Source: Deltaproteobacteria bacterium
GTDB lineage: Bacteria; Desulfobacterota_B; Binatia; UBA9968
Direction of reading: 5' to 3'
DNA length: 24,554 bases
Assembly (NCBI GenBank): GCA_005879255.1
Contig: VBKY01000220.1
Span: 1-24,554, forward strand
Part shown: positions 1 through 7,300 of the stretch, piece after piece
Numbering within the stretch: the stretch's first letter is position 1
Layout of the letters: each line of letters starts with the position of its first letter
Position numbers and translations under genes: made by a program
Notes under the pieces: model-generated
Database searches by the model: none
Seen by the model: only the letters and a program-made list of their open reading frames with translations
What the model was told of the DNA's origin: nothing

Positions 1-783
1 GGCCGAATAAGATAGGAGTCCACCGCCCTCTACCCAAACGCTTACTTCGAACATAGAAGGCAGTCGGCTCTTTATTGCGAGATCCACAATCTGCTTTTGG
101 TAACGATTGATCTGGCGACTGCCAGAGGTGATAAGCGCGTTCACTCGCCTCTTGGCCGCCTCTCGAAATGCGCCATCTATATCAGGATTCGGACCCTGTA
201 CCTCTAGGAATTGAAGCTCTAGTTTTAGTGCGCGCGCCGTAGGCTCATAGTCCTTCAAACCAAAAAAACCCCGGGCCGCAAGAAGTCCGACGCGCGATAT
301 CCCCGGAACCGCCTCCTTAAACAATTCCAGCCGCTTTCCACTCAACCCGTGAGTAAGTCTGGTGAGCCCGGTAATATTCCCACCGGGGCGCGCCAAACTT
401 TCAATCATTCCCAACTCGACAGGGTCAAACGAAGCCACCATGACAATAGGGATCGTCTTGGTTGCCTGCTTGGCGGCGCGGAGCGCTCCCGTACTTGAGC
501 TGACCAGGACATCGACCTTGAGTTGCACGAGTTCGGCCCCCGAAAGCCGGTCCGGCTCTTCCCCGGGGTAGCGATATTCGACCAGGATATTCTTTCCCTC
601 GATGTAACCAAGGTCGTGCAACCCTCCCCGGAATGCTTCAACGAGAAGCCCCGGGGTGTTGGGATTGCCACTCACTGGCACAAGTCCTATACGTGGGATC
701 CTAGGGGGTTGCTGCGCTATCGCAGGATCGATCGCAGTTAGAATGGCCGCGGCGACTAGGTAGGAAAAGAATTTCGCCGGCAT
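1..783 (-). CDS. ABC transporter substrate-binding protein (ABC_sub_bind/TrpX-like), 3' end outside window
   Basis: The reading frame is open for 261 codons from ATG 783 to the window edge with no stop, so the C-terminus is missing. GGAGG lies 6 bases before the ATG and decides the start. The first 24 or so residues are a signal peptide ending near AIAQ. The mature part begins PRIGLVPVSGNP and continues with GLHDLGYIEGKNI, VDVLVSSSTGALRAAKQAT, TIPIVMVASFDPVELGMIE and SLARPGGNITGLT. This order is typical of the ABC_sub_bind family (Pfam PF04392), periplasmic binding proteins of ABC importers, whose ligands are mostly unknown (some bind tryptophan). No permease or ATPase gene is visible, but it could follow beyond position 1. 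Family call is confident; ligand unknown. Confidence 0.88.
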   Translation of the reverse strand, partial: MPAKFFSYLVAAAILTAIDPAIAQQPPRIPRIGLVPVSGNPNTPGLLVEAFRGGLHDLGYIEGKNILVEYRYPGEEPDRLSGAELVQLKVDVLVSSSTGALRAAKQATKTIPIVMVASFDPVELGMIESLARPGGNITGLTRLTHGLSGKRLELFKEAVPGISRVGLLAARGFFGLKDYEPTARALKLELQFLEVQGPNPDIDGAFREAAKRRVNALITSGSRQINRYQKQIVDLAIKSRLPSMFEVSVWVEGGGLLSYSA

Positions 784-1138
784 CGTTTCCTCCAAAAACT
801 TAAAGGTCGTCCAGAAACGAAATAGCCGGAGATTGGGCTCTCAGCGGAGCTGGCGCCCAACCAAGTCCGGCGGGCGAGTCACGAAACTTTCACCTTTTTT
901 CACTGCTACAGGAACAAGTCAAGAATTTTACTCGCAGTGCGTTAGAGCACGTCTGATGCCAACCATGCGGGAATGGGAGCGGTGATGAAAGGTATTGTAA
1001 TTGCGGCGGAATTTGCAGCCCTGGACCGAGCCAAGGATATCCAGACAATGAGAGGTGTTGTTGTTTTGCTATGCCCCGTATCAATTTTGATTCACGCCAC
1101 ACAATGAAGGTTCAAAACGTTCAAGCCGTTCAACCGCT

Positions 1139-1185
1139 ACCCTTCGACATTGCTCAGGGCGGTGAGTTCGTCGAACCGCGCTCCG
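1139..1185. repeat. Dispersed repeat of the CTTCGAC-GCTCAGG type
   Basis: The stretch ccttcgacattgctcagg followed by gttcgtcgaacc forms the imperfect inverted element TTCGACxxxGCTCAGG...GTCGAACC. Related text occurs at 12168 to 12184 and, with both halves, at 19368 to 19407. It is non-coding and probably a small mobile or REP-like sequence. Confidence 0.5.
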
Positions 1186-1263
1186 TTCAAATCGTGAACC
1201 CGTTTAAACAGCTTGACAGGGTACGAGTGACCACACCAGGACGCCCGAAAAATCCCGAAGATA

Positions 1264-1310
1264 AATTCGAAATCCGAAGCACCAAATCCGAAACAAACCG
1301 AAGCCAAATA
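1264..1310. repeat. GAAATCCGAA-type simple dispersed repeat
   Basis: The units gaaatccgaa and caaatccgaaa recur here in near-tandem, and similar text (aagtccgaaatccgaataa) is present at 11874 to 11900. It is low-complexity intergenic sequence with no coding potential. Confidence 0.45.
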
Positions 1311-1433
1311 GATCTCAAATCGGTAAATTTAAAACTCGACCCCGATCCTCAACGGATCGTTATTCCGCTCAGTTACATCCGGGCTACAGCCTTGGGGGCA
1401 GGCAAAATTTAAGGTGCCCGATTCTCGAACCCA

Positions 1434-1459
1434 AGGGCGACCAGCCGGTCGCCCCTACA
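1434..1459. repeat. Dispersed palindrome gggcgacc-agcc-ggtcgccc, copy 1
   Basis: Eight-base perfect arms (gggcgacc and ggtcgccc) surround agcc at 1435 to 1454. The 26 bases from 1434 to 1459 are identical to 16856 to 16881. It lies about 110 bp downstream of the GrdB-like gene stop, where its RNA hairpin could help end or stabilise that transcript. There is no U-run, so a classical terminator is not claimed. Confidence 0.7.
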
Positions 1460-1543
1460 CTTCTTTTGCGTACTTTGCGTTCTTTGCGGCCAATTTCCGG
1501 CTCTGAATCTTCCTACTTTGTGTCCTTTGCGCCCTTTGCGGTT
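1460..1543. repeat. CTTTGCG direct repeats (two ~31-bp blocks)
   Basis: Two blocks, 1460 to 1491 and 1513 to 1543, each consist of three units of the form xxCTTTGCG (for example gtactttgcgttctttgcgg and tgtcctttgcgccctttgcg). This is a minisatellite-like dispersed repeat between genes with no evident function. Confidence 0.6.
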
Positions 1544-1564
1544 GTCCCGAAGCAGTCAGTAACT

Positions 1565-2854
1565 CTAAATTTCCTCCTGCAATGTTTGCAGCGCGCGGAG
1601 AATCAACTCACGCCTGAAGGCTTTTTCTTTCTCCGGTGAAAGCTCAGGATTGCCCGTCGGACTGACAATGCCGCCGGAAGGAAAAGCGCGCATCGAGCCG
1701 ACTTCCTTCGCCACCGGGATCATCGTGCAGATTTGTGTGACCGGAATTTCCAGTTTTTCGATTTCTTTGCTGATCGCTGCGCCGCAGCGTGTGCTGGAGC
1801 CTCACGTCGAGGTGAGAATGACGCCAGTGACTCCGGCAGCCTTAAGACGCGCCGCGATCCCCTGACCGATGTTCGTCGCGTTGTCCACTGCCGCGTGAGC
1901 GCCGCCTGTAGAGTGCACGAACTCATGGAGCTTGCCGATCACGCCTTCTCGTTCTAGGTCGCGCATGGTATCCAGAGGCACGAGACGGTTTGGGTCGCGG
2001 TTGGCGATGGCGGTGTCGTAACCGGAGTGTACGGCGTCGTATTTGTCGGCATCGAGTGAATTAACACCCGCGATGGAAATCGTCGTGAAGCGCGTCGGAC
2101 GACCGGGCTCGATTTTGTCCGGATTGCCTTCGGGCACCAAGCCGCCGTCGGTGACCAATGCGATGACCGCCGATTTGAGATCGCGCAACGGAGCGGCAGC
2201 TTTGCTCGCGGTAAATTTCGGCGGCGCGATTTCGGATTTGAATTCGTCGCCGCGAAGTTTGGTGAGCAACATGTCAACGGCGCGCTCGGCGGGCGGCTTG
2301 GCGGCGAACTCGTTGCGCTTGATGCCACGCGACAAATAACCTTCTTGTTCCGGCTTGCCGATTGGTTCGACGCGCGCCAATTTCAATCCCAGCGCGGCCA
2401 TGCGCTGGAGCGTCGGCACCATACGCGCAACAGTCTCGCCTGAATTCACGATGTAGATATTTTTGCGATACAAGCCGGCGCCCACATTATCCGCATCCAT
2501 ACCAGCCACCGCGGCGATGCCGAGCCGCTGCTGCGCAGCTTGGCAGATGGCGCCGCAGGCGATTCCATAGCGGCCGCTTTCGAATGCCGGGCCGGCAATC
2601 AGCAGATCGGGCTTGCGCTCGGCGAGCAGCCGGATCAATTCGTTGACGACAGTGTCTTGGTTTTCGGCGAAGTAGTTATCGCCGCAAAAGATCGTCGCGA
2701 TAACGTCGCCGTTTTCCCCGAGGGCTTGTTGCAACGCCCGTCCCGGCCCGGCGGGCCCATCTTTGAATCCCGGGCCAACGTCGGCTTTTTCTTCGCCGCC
2801 GATCTGCGCGAAGAATTGATTCAGATAGTGGACGACGCGAATTTTCTGGTTCAT
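1565..2854 (-). CDS. GrdB-like reductase component B selenoprotein with in-frame UGA (Sec)
   Basis: This belongs to the glycine/sarcosine/betaine reductase component B selenoprotein family (GrdB/GrdF/GrdH type). In clostridial enzymes that subunit attacks the amine substrate with selenocysteine. The N-terminus reads VVHYLNQFFAQIGGEEKA and continues with GPGRALQ, TIFCGDNYF, PDLLIAGPAFESGRYG, ALVTDGGLVPEGNPD and HSTGGAHAAVDNAT. After 350 residues comes VILTST then UGA (1804 to 1802), exactly where GrdB has TSTU. The same frame continues as GSSTRCGAAISKEIEKL and IPVTQICTMIPVAKEVGSM to TAG at 1565. That gives 429 residues with Sec, close to the roughly 436 of known GrdB. AAGGGA precedes the ATG by about 10 bases. 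The GrdE-like gene lies 94 bp upstream. No GrdA, GrdC or GrdD gene is present, so the reaction may differ from glycine reductase. Confidence 0.88.
1775..1789 (-). promoter_or_regulatory. SECIS-like hairpin downstream of UGA
   Basis: On the mRNA strand CGCUGC-GGC-GCAGCG forms a perfect 6-bp GC-rich stem with a 3-base loop. It begins at the 16th base counted from the U of UGA, and its apex is about 22 bases downstream. Bacterial SECIS elements lie immediately 3' of UGA inside the coding region at about this distance. The loop is smaller than in E. coli fdhF, so SelB recognition is inferred. Confidence 0.55.
1802..1804 (-). other. Selenocysteine codon (UGA recoded) of the GrdB-like gene
   Basis: The UGA is preceded by codons for VILTST and followed in frame by GSSTRCG. 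In GrdB proteins the Sec residue sits in the context TSTU-G-x-x-TRCG. A random nonsense mutation would be unlikely to fall on precisely this codon with 78 further residues of family-like sequence behind it. Confidence 0.85.
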
Positions 2855-2870
2855 GGCGCATTTCCCTTTG

Positions 2871-2940
2871 GCGTTAGGAGTGAGGAGTCAGGAGTGAGGC
2901 GACGGGAAACACCTTACTCCTCACCCTTCACTCCTTACGC
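2871..2940. repeat. Intergenic inverted repeat, GGAGTGAGGAGT type, copy 1
   Basis: Two 29-base arms starting at gcgttaggagtgaggagtca match each other in inverted orientation at about 24 of 29 positions, with a roughly 12-base loop. The element fills most of the 94-bp gap between the GrdE-like stop and the GrdB-like start. Related copies are at 8517, 14486 and 15681. It probably acts as an RNA hairpin between cistrons. Confidence 0.7.
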
Positions 2941-2948
2941 TCTATTAT

Positions 2949-4223
2949 TTAACTCATATACGTTGTCAGCCGCGATGCGCCGATCTGGCTGATGGCGCCG
3001 ACGATATCGCCGATCCAGAGGTTTAACTTTTCCTGAGCCGGCACCAGCGTTATCCCCGGATTGCTGTTGTCCGGGTTGGCATTGTCCAGGGCGACCGTGT
3101 CGCCGCCGATGACACGCTCGACAGCCGGCAGCGTAATCGCATCGCGCGTCAAGCCGGGCGTGACGAGCGCGTTTACATTTTGCGGTACGAAGGTGATGCC
3201 GGTGTCGGGGTAGCGCTCCATGATGATCAAGGTCGCTTTCATGCCCATCTCTTCGGCGCGCGTGTAGATCATCATCAAGTCAGTATCGACGGCGCCGCCG
3301 CCGATCTTGGTGGCAATGATGCCATCGGCGCTTAAGACTTCTTTCGCGAGACGCGCGGCGAGGGCGGTGTTGCGTTCCTTTTCAGCAATGGTTACCGGCG
3401 CGACGGTGAGCACGACGCCGGCGAACCAGAGGTCAACGCCGTGGCGCCGGTAGAGTTCGTAAATCATCGGATGGTTCTGCGCGAACCAGGTAAATGCCGA
3501 ATAGGAAAACATCAACGCGCCGTCGAGGATCTCATTGGGATGAACGATGGTCGGCATGAAGCCCTGGATGTTGCTGCCATAGAAGACCGTTTCGTTCTGT
3601 TGTGTCGGATGCTGGTGCGAGTGCATCGGAAAAATGTAAGCGATCCGTGGCAGATCTTTCGGTCCTTGATTGAGTGCAACCGGCGGCAGCTCGAAAACTT
3701 GGGTTTCGTGAGGCGTGACATCTTTAGCGGCTGCGCCGAGGTATACGGCGGTTTTCAAACCGGCTTTTTTCACGGCCAGGCGATAATCGTCTTTGTCAGC
3801 GCCTGTCTTCGGGTAGGGCAGCAAGACGACGTTGTGCGTGTTGCCGATGGGCGAGTAATCTGTGGCTGGACCGCACATATCGATCATGTTTCGGGAGCGG
3901 GTTGCGAGTTGGTCGGTCTCGATCACCGCGACGTTTTTGAGCGCGCGCGTTTGTCCATCGCCGACGAGGCCGTTCGGCTCGAGCGCGCCGGGGAAATTCG
4001 GCCCGTCTAATCGATAGCGTGGTTCGACAACGTCGAGCACGCGAATGATGCGGCAGGAATCTCCCGGACGCGCCAATTCGATTTCGACTCGTTCGAAGAG
4101 AGGTTCCTGTTCGAGAAGAGAGATAAGCTCTTGGCGATCGATCGACAAAATATCGGCTGCGATCGATGTCTTCGCGCCAAAGCAGACGTCTTTTATATGA
4201 ATGAGACCGAGATCAAGCCGCAT
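2949..4223 (-). CDS. GrdE-like glycine/sarcosine/betaine reductase component B alpha/beta proprotein homologue
   Basis: This 424-residue protein has the length and order of GrdE/GrdG-type proproteins. It starts MRLDLGLIHIKDVCFG and contains RNMIDMCGPATDYSPIGNTH, HSHQHPTQQNETVFYG, FMPTIVHPNEILDGALM, YELYRRHGVDLWFAGVVLTV, TIAEKER and ADGIIATKIGGGAVDTDLM. In the clostridial enzymes this chain is cut in two and a cysteine in the middle becomes a pyruvoyl group. Here the only cysteines are at about 14, 57 and 117, and none follows. The equivalent stretch (DGALMFSYSAFTWFAQNHP) has no cysteine, so classical pyruvoyl formation looks impossible. The GrdB-like partner follows 94 bp downstream, separated by a hairpin repeat. 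No strong ribosome binding site is seen. Family assignment is good; catalytic role is unknown. Confidence 0.82.
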   Translation of the reverse strand: MRLDLGLIHIKDVCFGAKTSIAADILSIDRQELISLLEQEPLFERVEIELARPGDSCRIIRVLDVVEPRYRLDGPNFPGALEPNGLVGDGQTRALKNVAVIETDQLATRSRNMIDMCGPATDYSPIGNTHNVVLLPYPKTGADKDDYRLAVKKAGLKTAVYLGAAAKDVTPHETQVFELPPVALNQGPKDLPRIAYIFPMHSHQHPTQQNETVFYGSNIQGFMPTIVHPNEILDGALMFSYSAFTWFAQNHPMIYELYRRHGVDLWFAGVVLTVAPVTIAEKERNTALAARLAKEVLSADGIIATKIGGGAVDTDLMMIYTRAEEMGMKATLIIMERYPDTGITFVPQNVNALVTPGLTRDAITLPAVERVIGGDTVALDNANPDNSNPGITLVPAQEKLNLWIGDIVGAISQIGASRLTTYMS

Positions 4224-4362
4224 GGGCCGATACCTATCATCTATCGGAGAACGTGGGTAGGGGCGGCGGTGCGATAGATATGGGCGGTTGGGTTGGCCTC
4301 GGCAATTTTTAACGGTCTGGCTGAAGCAAGCCGCGCCAGCGGCGTCGGACTCGAAGGTTCAG

Positions 4363-4830
4363 TTAGCCGTGATCTGCATACTTATACCGCACCCCTAGAC
4401 TGGCGGCGAAAGCGTTTATACGCGACTCCGGGATGGAAGAGGCGATCCACATGCAGTTTGAGAACGCGTCCGGCCACTCGAGCAGCGTTTCGCGATCAGC
4501 ATAGAGAAAAAGATGGTCAAAGAGCTCGGGCTCGGCGTGATGCAGCGAGGCGCTGGCTAGAGCTTCACATAGTGCAGGCGTAAAAACACACCGGAACCGC
4601 AGGATGGTACCGGTTGACCAGAGCGTTTGCGGCTCCGGAAGATATGGACCGGGGTCTGTATGCCGCTCGAAGATCTGGACGATATCCGGAGCAATTGACG
4701 AGCCCTCGAAGTACGCAGTGGTCGCCTCAGGGAAAGTTGATGCGAGCGATTGTAGAAATGTTGTGCTGTCCACCGTGCGTTCCTCGAGCTCCCAGCATGG
4801 TCCCAATGGAAGAGAAAGCGGGAATTGCAT
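4363..4830 (-). CDS. Hypothetical protein (155 aa, or 136 aa from GTG 4773)
   Basis: I do not recognise this family. The chain is acidic and soluble with no signal peptide or membrane segment. It contains TFPEATTAYFEGSSIAPDIV, CVFTPALCEALASASL and LFDHLFLYADRETLLEWPDA, ending SLGVRYKYADHG. Start choice is open. ATG 4830 has no clear ribosome binding site, whereas GTG 4773 is preceded by GAGGAA at a good distance and would begin MDSTTFLQSLASTFPEA, so 4363 to 4773 may be the true gene. It stands alone. A promoter-like 33-bp element lies 65 bp upstream of the longer start, with a small inverted repeat between them. Reality as a gene is likely; function unknown. Confidence 0.6.
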   Translation of the reverse strand: MQFPLSLPLGPCWELEERTVDSTTFLQSLASTFPEATTAYFEGSSIAPDIVQIFERHTDPGPYLPEPQTLWSTGTILRFRCVFTPALCEALASASLHHAEPELFDHLFLYADRETLLEWPDAFSNCMWIASSIPESRINAFAASLGVRYKYADHG

Positions 4831-4873
4831 TGGTCAAGGCGGTCGGGGGGTCACAAGATCAACGGCTAGCTAT

Positions 4874-4891
4874 AATATAGAGAACTATATT
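4874..4891. promoter_or_regulatory. Small inverted repeat (possible operator)
   Basis: AATATAG-AGAA-CTATATT is a perfect 7-bp inverted repeat. It sits where transcription from the adjacent promoter-like element (4895 to 4927, minus strand) would begin, so a repressor site for the hypothetical gene is possible. No other support. Confidence 0.3.
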
Positions 4892-4894
4892 GCG

Positions 4895-4927
4895 CGATAT
4901 TAATATTGGCAAAGACCGCCTGCAAGG
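4895..4927 (-). promoter_or_regulatory. Promoter-like 33-bp repeat, copy 1
   Basis: Read on the minus strand it has TTGCAG, 17 bases, then TAATAT, upstream of the hypothetical gene. It matches 7301 to 7333 at 29 of 33 positions, and all four differences fall in the 17-base spacer. That pattern suits a conserved sigma-70-type promoter better than random repeat drift. A short insertion-element end is the alternative. Confidence 0.4.
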
Positions 4928-5047
4928 GATGATGCCGCAGGACTTAGTCACGGAGCGTTTTCTTCGGCGTCATGTTGACCAGCTTGCGATAAGAATGAGT
5001 CCATCACTCTTCAAGGCGCGATCACCCCTTCGCTCGCGCAACGCGAT

Positions 5048-6424
5048 TTAAGACAACGGGCGAATGTTCTGATTTATGTGGAAAAAATTGCTCGGGTCGT
5101 ATTCCGTCTTGATCTCCTGAAGTCGCCGGTAGTTGGTTCCGTAGGCTGCGGCGGTTGGATCGCCTGCCTCGTCGTCGCCCAAGTAATTCACATAGCGCCC
5201 AGAGCCGGCGAAGGGCTCCATCGCTGCGTACGTTTCCCGCGCCCACGCGACACATTGATCGGTATCTTTCGGCTCCATCCATTCGGACAGCACGACAAGG
5301 TTGTAACCGTCCGCGCGGTGCGGGAAAGCCGTGTCGGTGACGTTTACGCGGGTTACAGCTCCGTGGAAGTGCTCGAGGAGGAGCTGACCCATTGGCGTGG
5401 GGCAGCGGGCGAAGCAATCGACCAGCATGTCGATAGCAGCGTCGCTCAGTTGCGCTAGAAAGCTCGACTTCCAGTAGTTGAGCGCTCCTTTCGGATAGGC
5501 GCCATCGAGCATGCCGTTGAGCTGACAGTAAGGCATCGGGCCGATGGCGTCCATGAGCGGGGTACCGAATTGCTTGAGCGGCCGCGTCGCCGCTTCGCCC
5601 TCGGCACGGGACCCACAGTGACACGCCACTATTGCCGCGAGCTTTGTGCCGGAGCCGTCGGGGGCATGAATAAGGCCCCCGAACACCGCGAACTCATCGG
5701 GCAGCTTGGTAGCGAAATCCCGGACGAACCTGAGCACGTCGCGAGCGCGGTCAAATGGATGCGCGATCAAGCCGCCTGTGATCGTCGGGCCGACTGGGTG
5801 AAGCTGATATTCGAAGGAAGTCGCCACGCCAAAATTTCCACCGCCGCCTCGAACTGCCCAGAACAGATCGGAATCTTCATCCTTGCTTGTCCGCAACACC
5901 TTGCCTTCGGCGGTGACGATTTCGACCGAGCGAAGATTGTCGAGCGCCAAGCCGTATTTGCTCATAAGCCAGCCTAGACCACCGCCGAGGGTGAGCCCAG
6001 CGATTCCCGTGGTAGACACCACGCCGCCGGTGACCGCCAGACCGTGCAGCTGCGTCTCGCGGTTAAGCTCGGCCCAAGTGACGCCGCCCTGGGCCCGCAC
6101 GGTACGGGCATAGGGGTCGACGTGAATGCCTTTCATCGGCATTAGGTCGATCATCAGCCCGCCTTCGACGGTCGCGCGTCCCGCCACGTTATGGCCGCCG
6201 CCACGGATGGCGACTTCGAGGTTCAGCTTGCGCGCGAGGGTCACGGCGTCGACGACGTCGGCTACGCCGCGGCAGCGCGCGATCAAAGCGGGCCGCTTGT
6301 TCACCAGGCCGTTATGGACTTTTCTGGCTTCCTCGTAACCTGCATCGGTGGGCTGTAGAAGTTGCCCGGAAAACTTACTGACAAGTTCGGTGACAGCCTC
6401 GGCAACAGATGGAACTGACGTCAT
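5048..6424 (-). CDS. FAD-binding oxidoreductase, berberine-bridge (BBE) type
   Basis: This 458-residue protein is a full-length FAD_binding_4/BBE flavoenzyme, a PCMH-fold oxidase of sugars, alcohols or other small substrates. The FAD-binding loop AIRGGGHNVAGR holds His78, the usual covalent attachment residue. STTGIAGLTLGGGLGWL follows, and the position that is cysteine in bicovalent members is valine here, so single covalent attachment is expected. RGGGGNFGVATSFEYQLHPV lies mid-chain, and the C-terminal BBE segment YGTNYRRLQEIKTEYDPSNF is complete. AAGGAGG 9 bases before ATG 6424 fixes the start. No signal peptide is seen, so it is probably cytoplasmic. It appears to be transcribed alone or after the protease gene 123 bp upstream. 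Substrate cannot be read from sequence. Confidence 0.9.
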   Translation of the reverse strand: MTSVPSVAEAVTELVSKFSGQLLQPTDAGYEEARKVHNGLVNKRPALIARCRGVADVVDAVTLARKLNLEVAIRGGGHNVAGRATVEGGLMIDLMPMKGIHVDPYARTVRAQGGVTWAELNRETQLHGLAVTGGVVSTTGIAGLTLGGGLGWLMSKYGLALDNLRSVEIVTAEGKVLRTSKDEDSDLFWAVRGGGGNFGVATSFEYQLHPVGPTITGGLIAHPFDRARDVLRFVRDFATKLPDEFAVFGGLIHAPDGSGTKLAAIVACHCGSRAEGEAATRPLKQFGTPLMDAIGPMPYCQLNGMLDGAYPKGALNYWKSSFLAQLSDAAIDMLVDCFARCPTPMGQLLLEHFHGAVTRVNVTDTAFPHRADGYNLVVLSEWMEPKDTDQCVAWARETYAAMEPFAGSGRYVNYLGDDEAGDPTAAAYGTNYRRLQEIKTEYDPSNFFHINQNIRPLS

Positions 6425-6547
6425 GGCGTAATCCTCCTTAGGGTCCGGTTGATGGACTTTGAATTTGGTAAGATCTTCTAACGTTATGGGTGAGAGGCGC
6501 GGTCCGCCGCGTCCGTCTCCACCTAAAGGTTAGCCACTTTTTGCTTG

Positions 6548-6916
6548 CTATAACGCTCTTATGGTGACGTTCCCGCCAGGTTGCACCTGGACAGTAAGCT
6601 CATAGCCTTCAAGCAGAGACATTCCAAGTAGCGGAACGGTTTCGACCTCGTCCACGGGAATGCGTCGCATCTCCCCGTCCCAATCCACCGTGGCTTCATA
6701 GATGTCAAAAACGCTTTCACTGCCATCTGCCAAAAGTGCACGGCCACGCCGATGCCAAACTAAGCCGAGGCGGACAACAAGAGAAGACGGGAGGCTCAGC
6801 CACCCATCAAAGCCTGTGTCGATGATCGCTTCAATCTCCTGCTCTTGCCCAGCGGGACCACGCACCATCAGGTGGACGATAGCTTGGCGGTCGTCCCTGA
6901 CAACGCCGGTAATCAT
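6548..6916 (-). CDS. Clan AA aspartic protease (retropepsin-like)
   Basis: The 122-residue product has the form of bacterial single-domain retropepsin-like proteases. An N-terminal strand (MITGVVRDDRQAIVHLMV) is followed by EIEAIIDTGFDGWLSLP with the catalytic DTG, then LADGSE, and the hydrophobic strand VPLLGMSLLEGYELTVQV. Such proteins act as dimers, each giving one aspartate. The frame is open further up to 6982, but ATG 6916 overlaps the upstream stop as ATGA, and the family usually begins MITG, so I chose that start. It forms a translationally coupled pair with the 90-residue protein upstream. Targets are unknown; the tight pairing suggests a joint function. Confidence 0.78.
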   Translation of the reverse strand: MITGVVRDDRQAIVHLMVRGPAGQEQEIEAIIDTGFDGWLSLPSSLVVRLGLVWHRRGRALLADGSESVFDIYEATVDWDGEMRRIPVDEVETVPLLGMSLLEGYELTVQVQPGGNVTIRAL

Positions 6917-7185
6917 GCTGCTGGTGATCGTGGATAGGAACCGAAGTGACGCGCGTAGCGGGAGCCAATTCGCCTCAACCATATCTGGGCGTTTGGAACC
7001 CGAGCCAAGAGGCGGTCCGAGGCAGCTAATTCATCTCCGTCTACCTCGTAGGCTCCGGTTTCGATATCGATGGCAACGAATTTTCCCTCATTCCCGCTTT
7101 CCAGAATGGGGCGAAGCTCAGCTTCATAGATCGCATCCCCACGGCGGGCGAACTCTTCTTTGCTGTAACGCGGTTGGTTTTTCAT
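6913..7185 (-). CDS. Small hypothetical protein coupled to the aspartic protease
   Basis: This 90-residue soluble protein starts MKNQPRYSKEEFARRGDAIY and includes GKFVAIDIETGAYEVDGDEL and ARVPNAQIWLRRIGSRYARH. Short proteins with this kind of start are, as I recall, often found just before clan AA protease genes; I cannot verify this here. Its TGA overlaps the protease ATG (ATGA), so the two are almost certainly co-translated. The ribosome binding site is weak. A promoter-like element lies 116 bp upstream. A toxin-antitoxin-like arrangement is conceivable but unsupported. Confidence 0.7.
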   Translation of the reverse strand: MKNQPRYSKEEFARRGDAIYEAELRPILESGNEGKFVAIDIETGAYEVDGDELAASDRLLARVPNAQIWLRRIGSRYARHFGSYPRSPAA

Positions 7186-7300
7186 TGCGACACCAGACCT
7201 TCGCTTCTGAAACCTGACTCAAATATATATCAGCCGTTGCAATCTTGCCATCACAGTTTAACTGGCTAACTACTATTTAAATATACGGATCTGTTCTTTC

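Larger units (their letters stand above)
784..1564. other. Repeat-rich intergenic region, no convincing gene
   Basis: This 781-bp gap separates the GrdB-like gene from the ABC binding protein gene. Its left part is unremarkable. From about 1107 to 1545 it is a mosaic of short dispersed-repeat types, listed separately. A 113-codon plus-strand frame (1071 to 1412) crosses these repeats, and its translation is just the repeat text, so I do not call it. A 40-codon plus-strand frame at 985 to 1107 has a GGGAG 5 bases before its ATG, but its composition is not convincing. Confidence 0.6.

Noticed and set aside
985..1107. 40-codon plus-strand ORF with GGGAG upstream
   Set aside because: It is short and unrecognised, and its tail runs towards the repeat region; not enough to call it a gene.
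1071..1412. 113-codon plus-strand ORF
   Set aside because: It is a translation of dispersed repeats, with no ribosome binding site and no protein-like composition.
1460..1543. CRISPR-like array
   Set aside because: The units are 10 to 31 bp, irregular, without unique spacers of constant length and without cas genes.
1802..2854. GrdB-like gene as a 350-residue protein ending at TGA
   Set aside because: The stop is at the family's selenocysteine position and the frame carries on with family-like sequence to TAG 1565.
3441..4010. 189-codon plus-strand ORF opposite the GrdE-like gene, and similar long antisense ORFs (for example 14711 to 15559 and 21121 to 21807)
   Set aside because: They are shadows of well-supported minus-strand genes, without ribosome binding sites or recognisable domains.
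6917..6982. Longer start for the aspartic protease
   Set aside because: The ATGA overlap with the upstream gene and the usual family start (MITG) favour ATG 6916.
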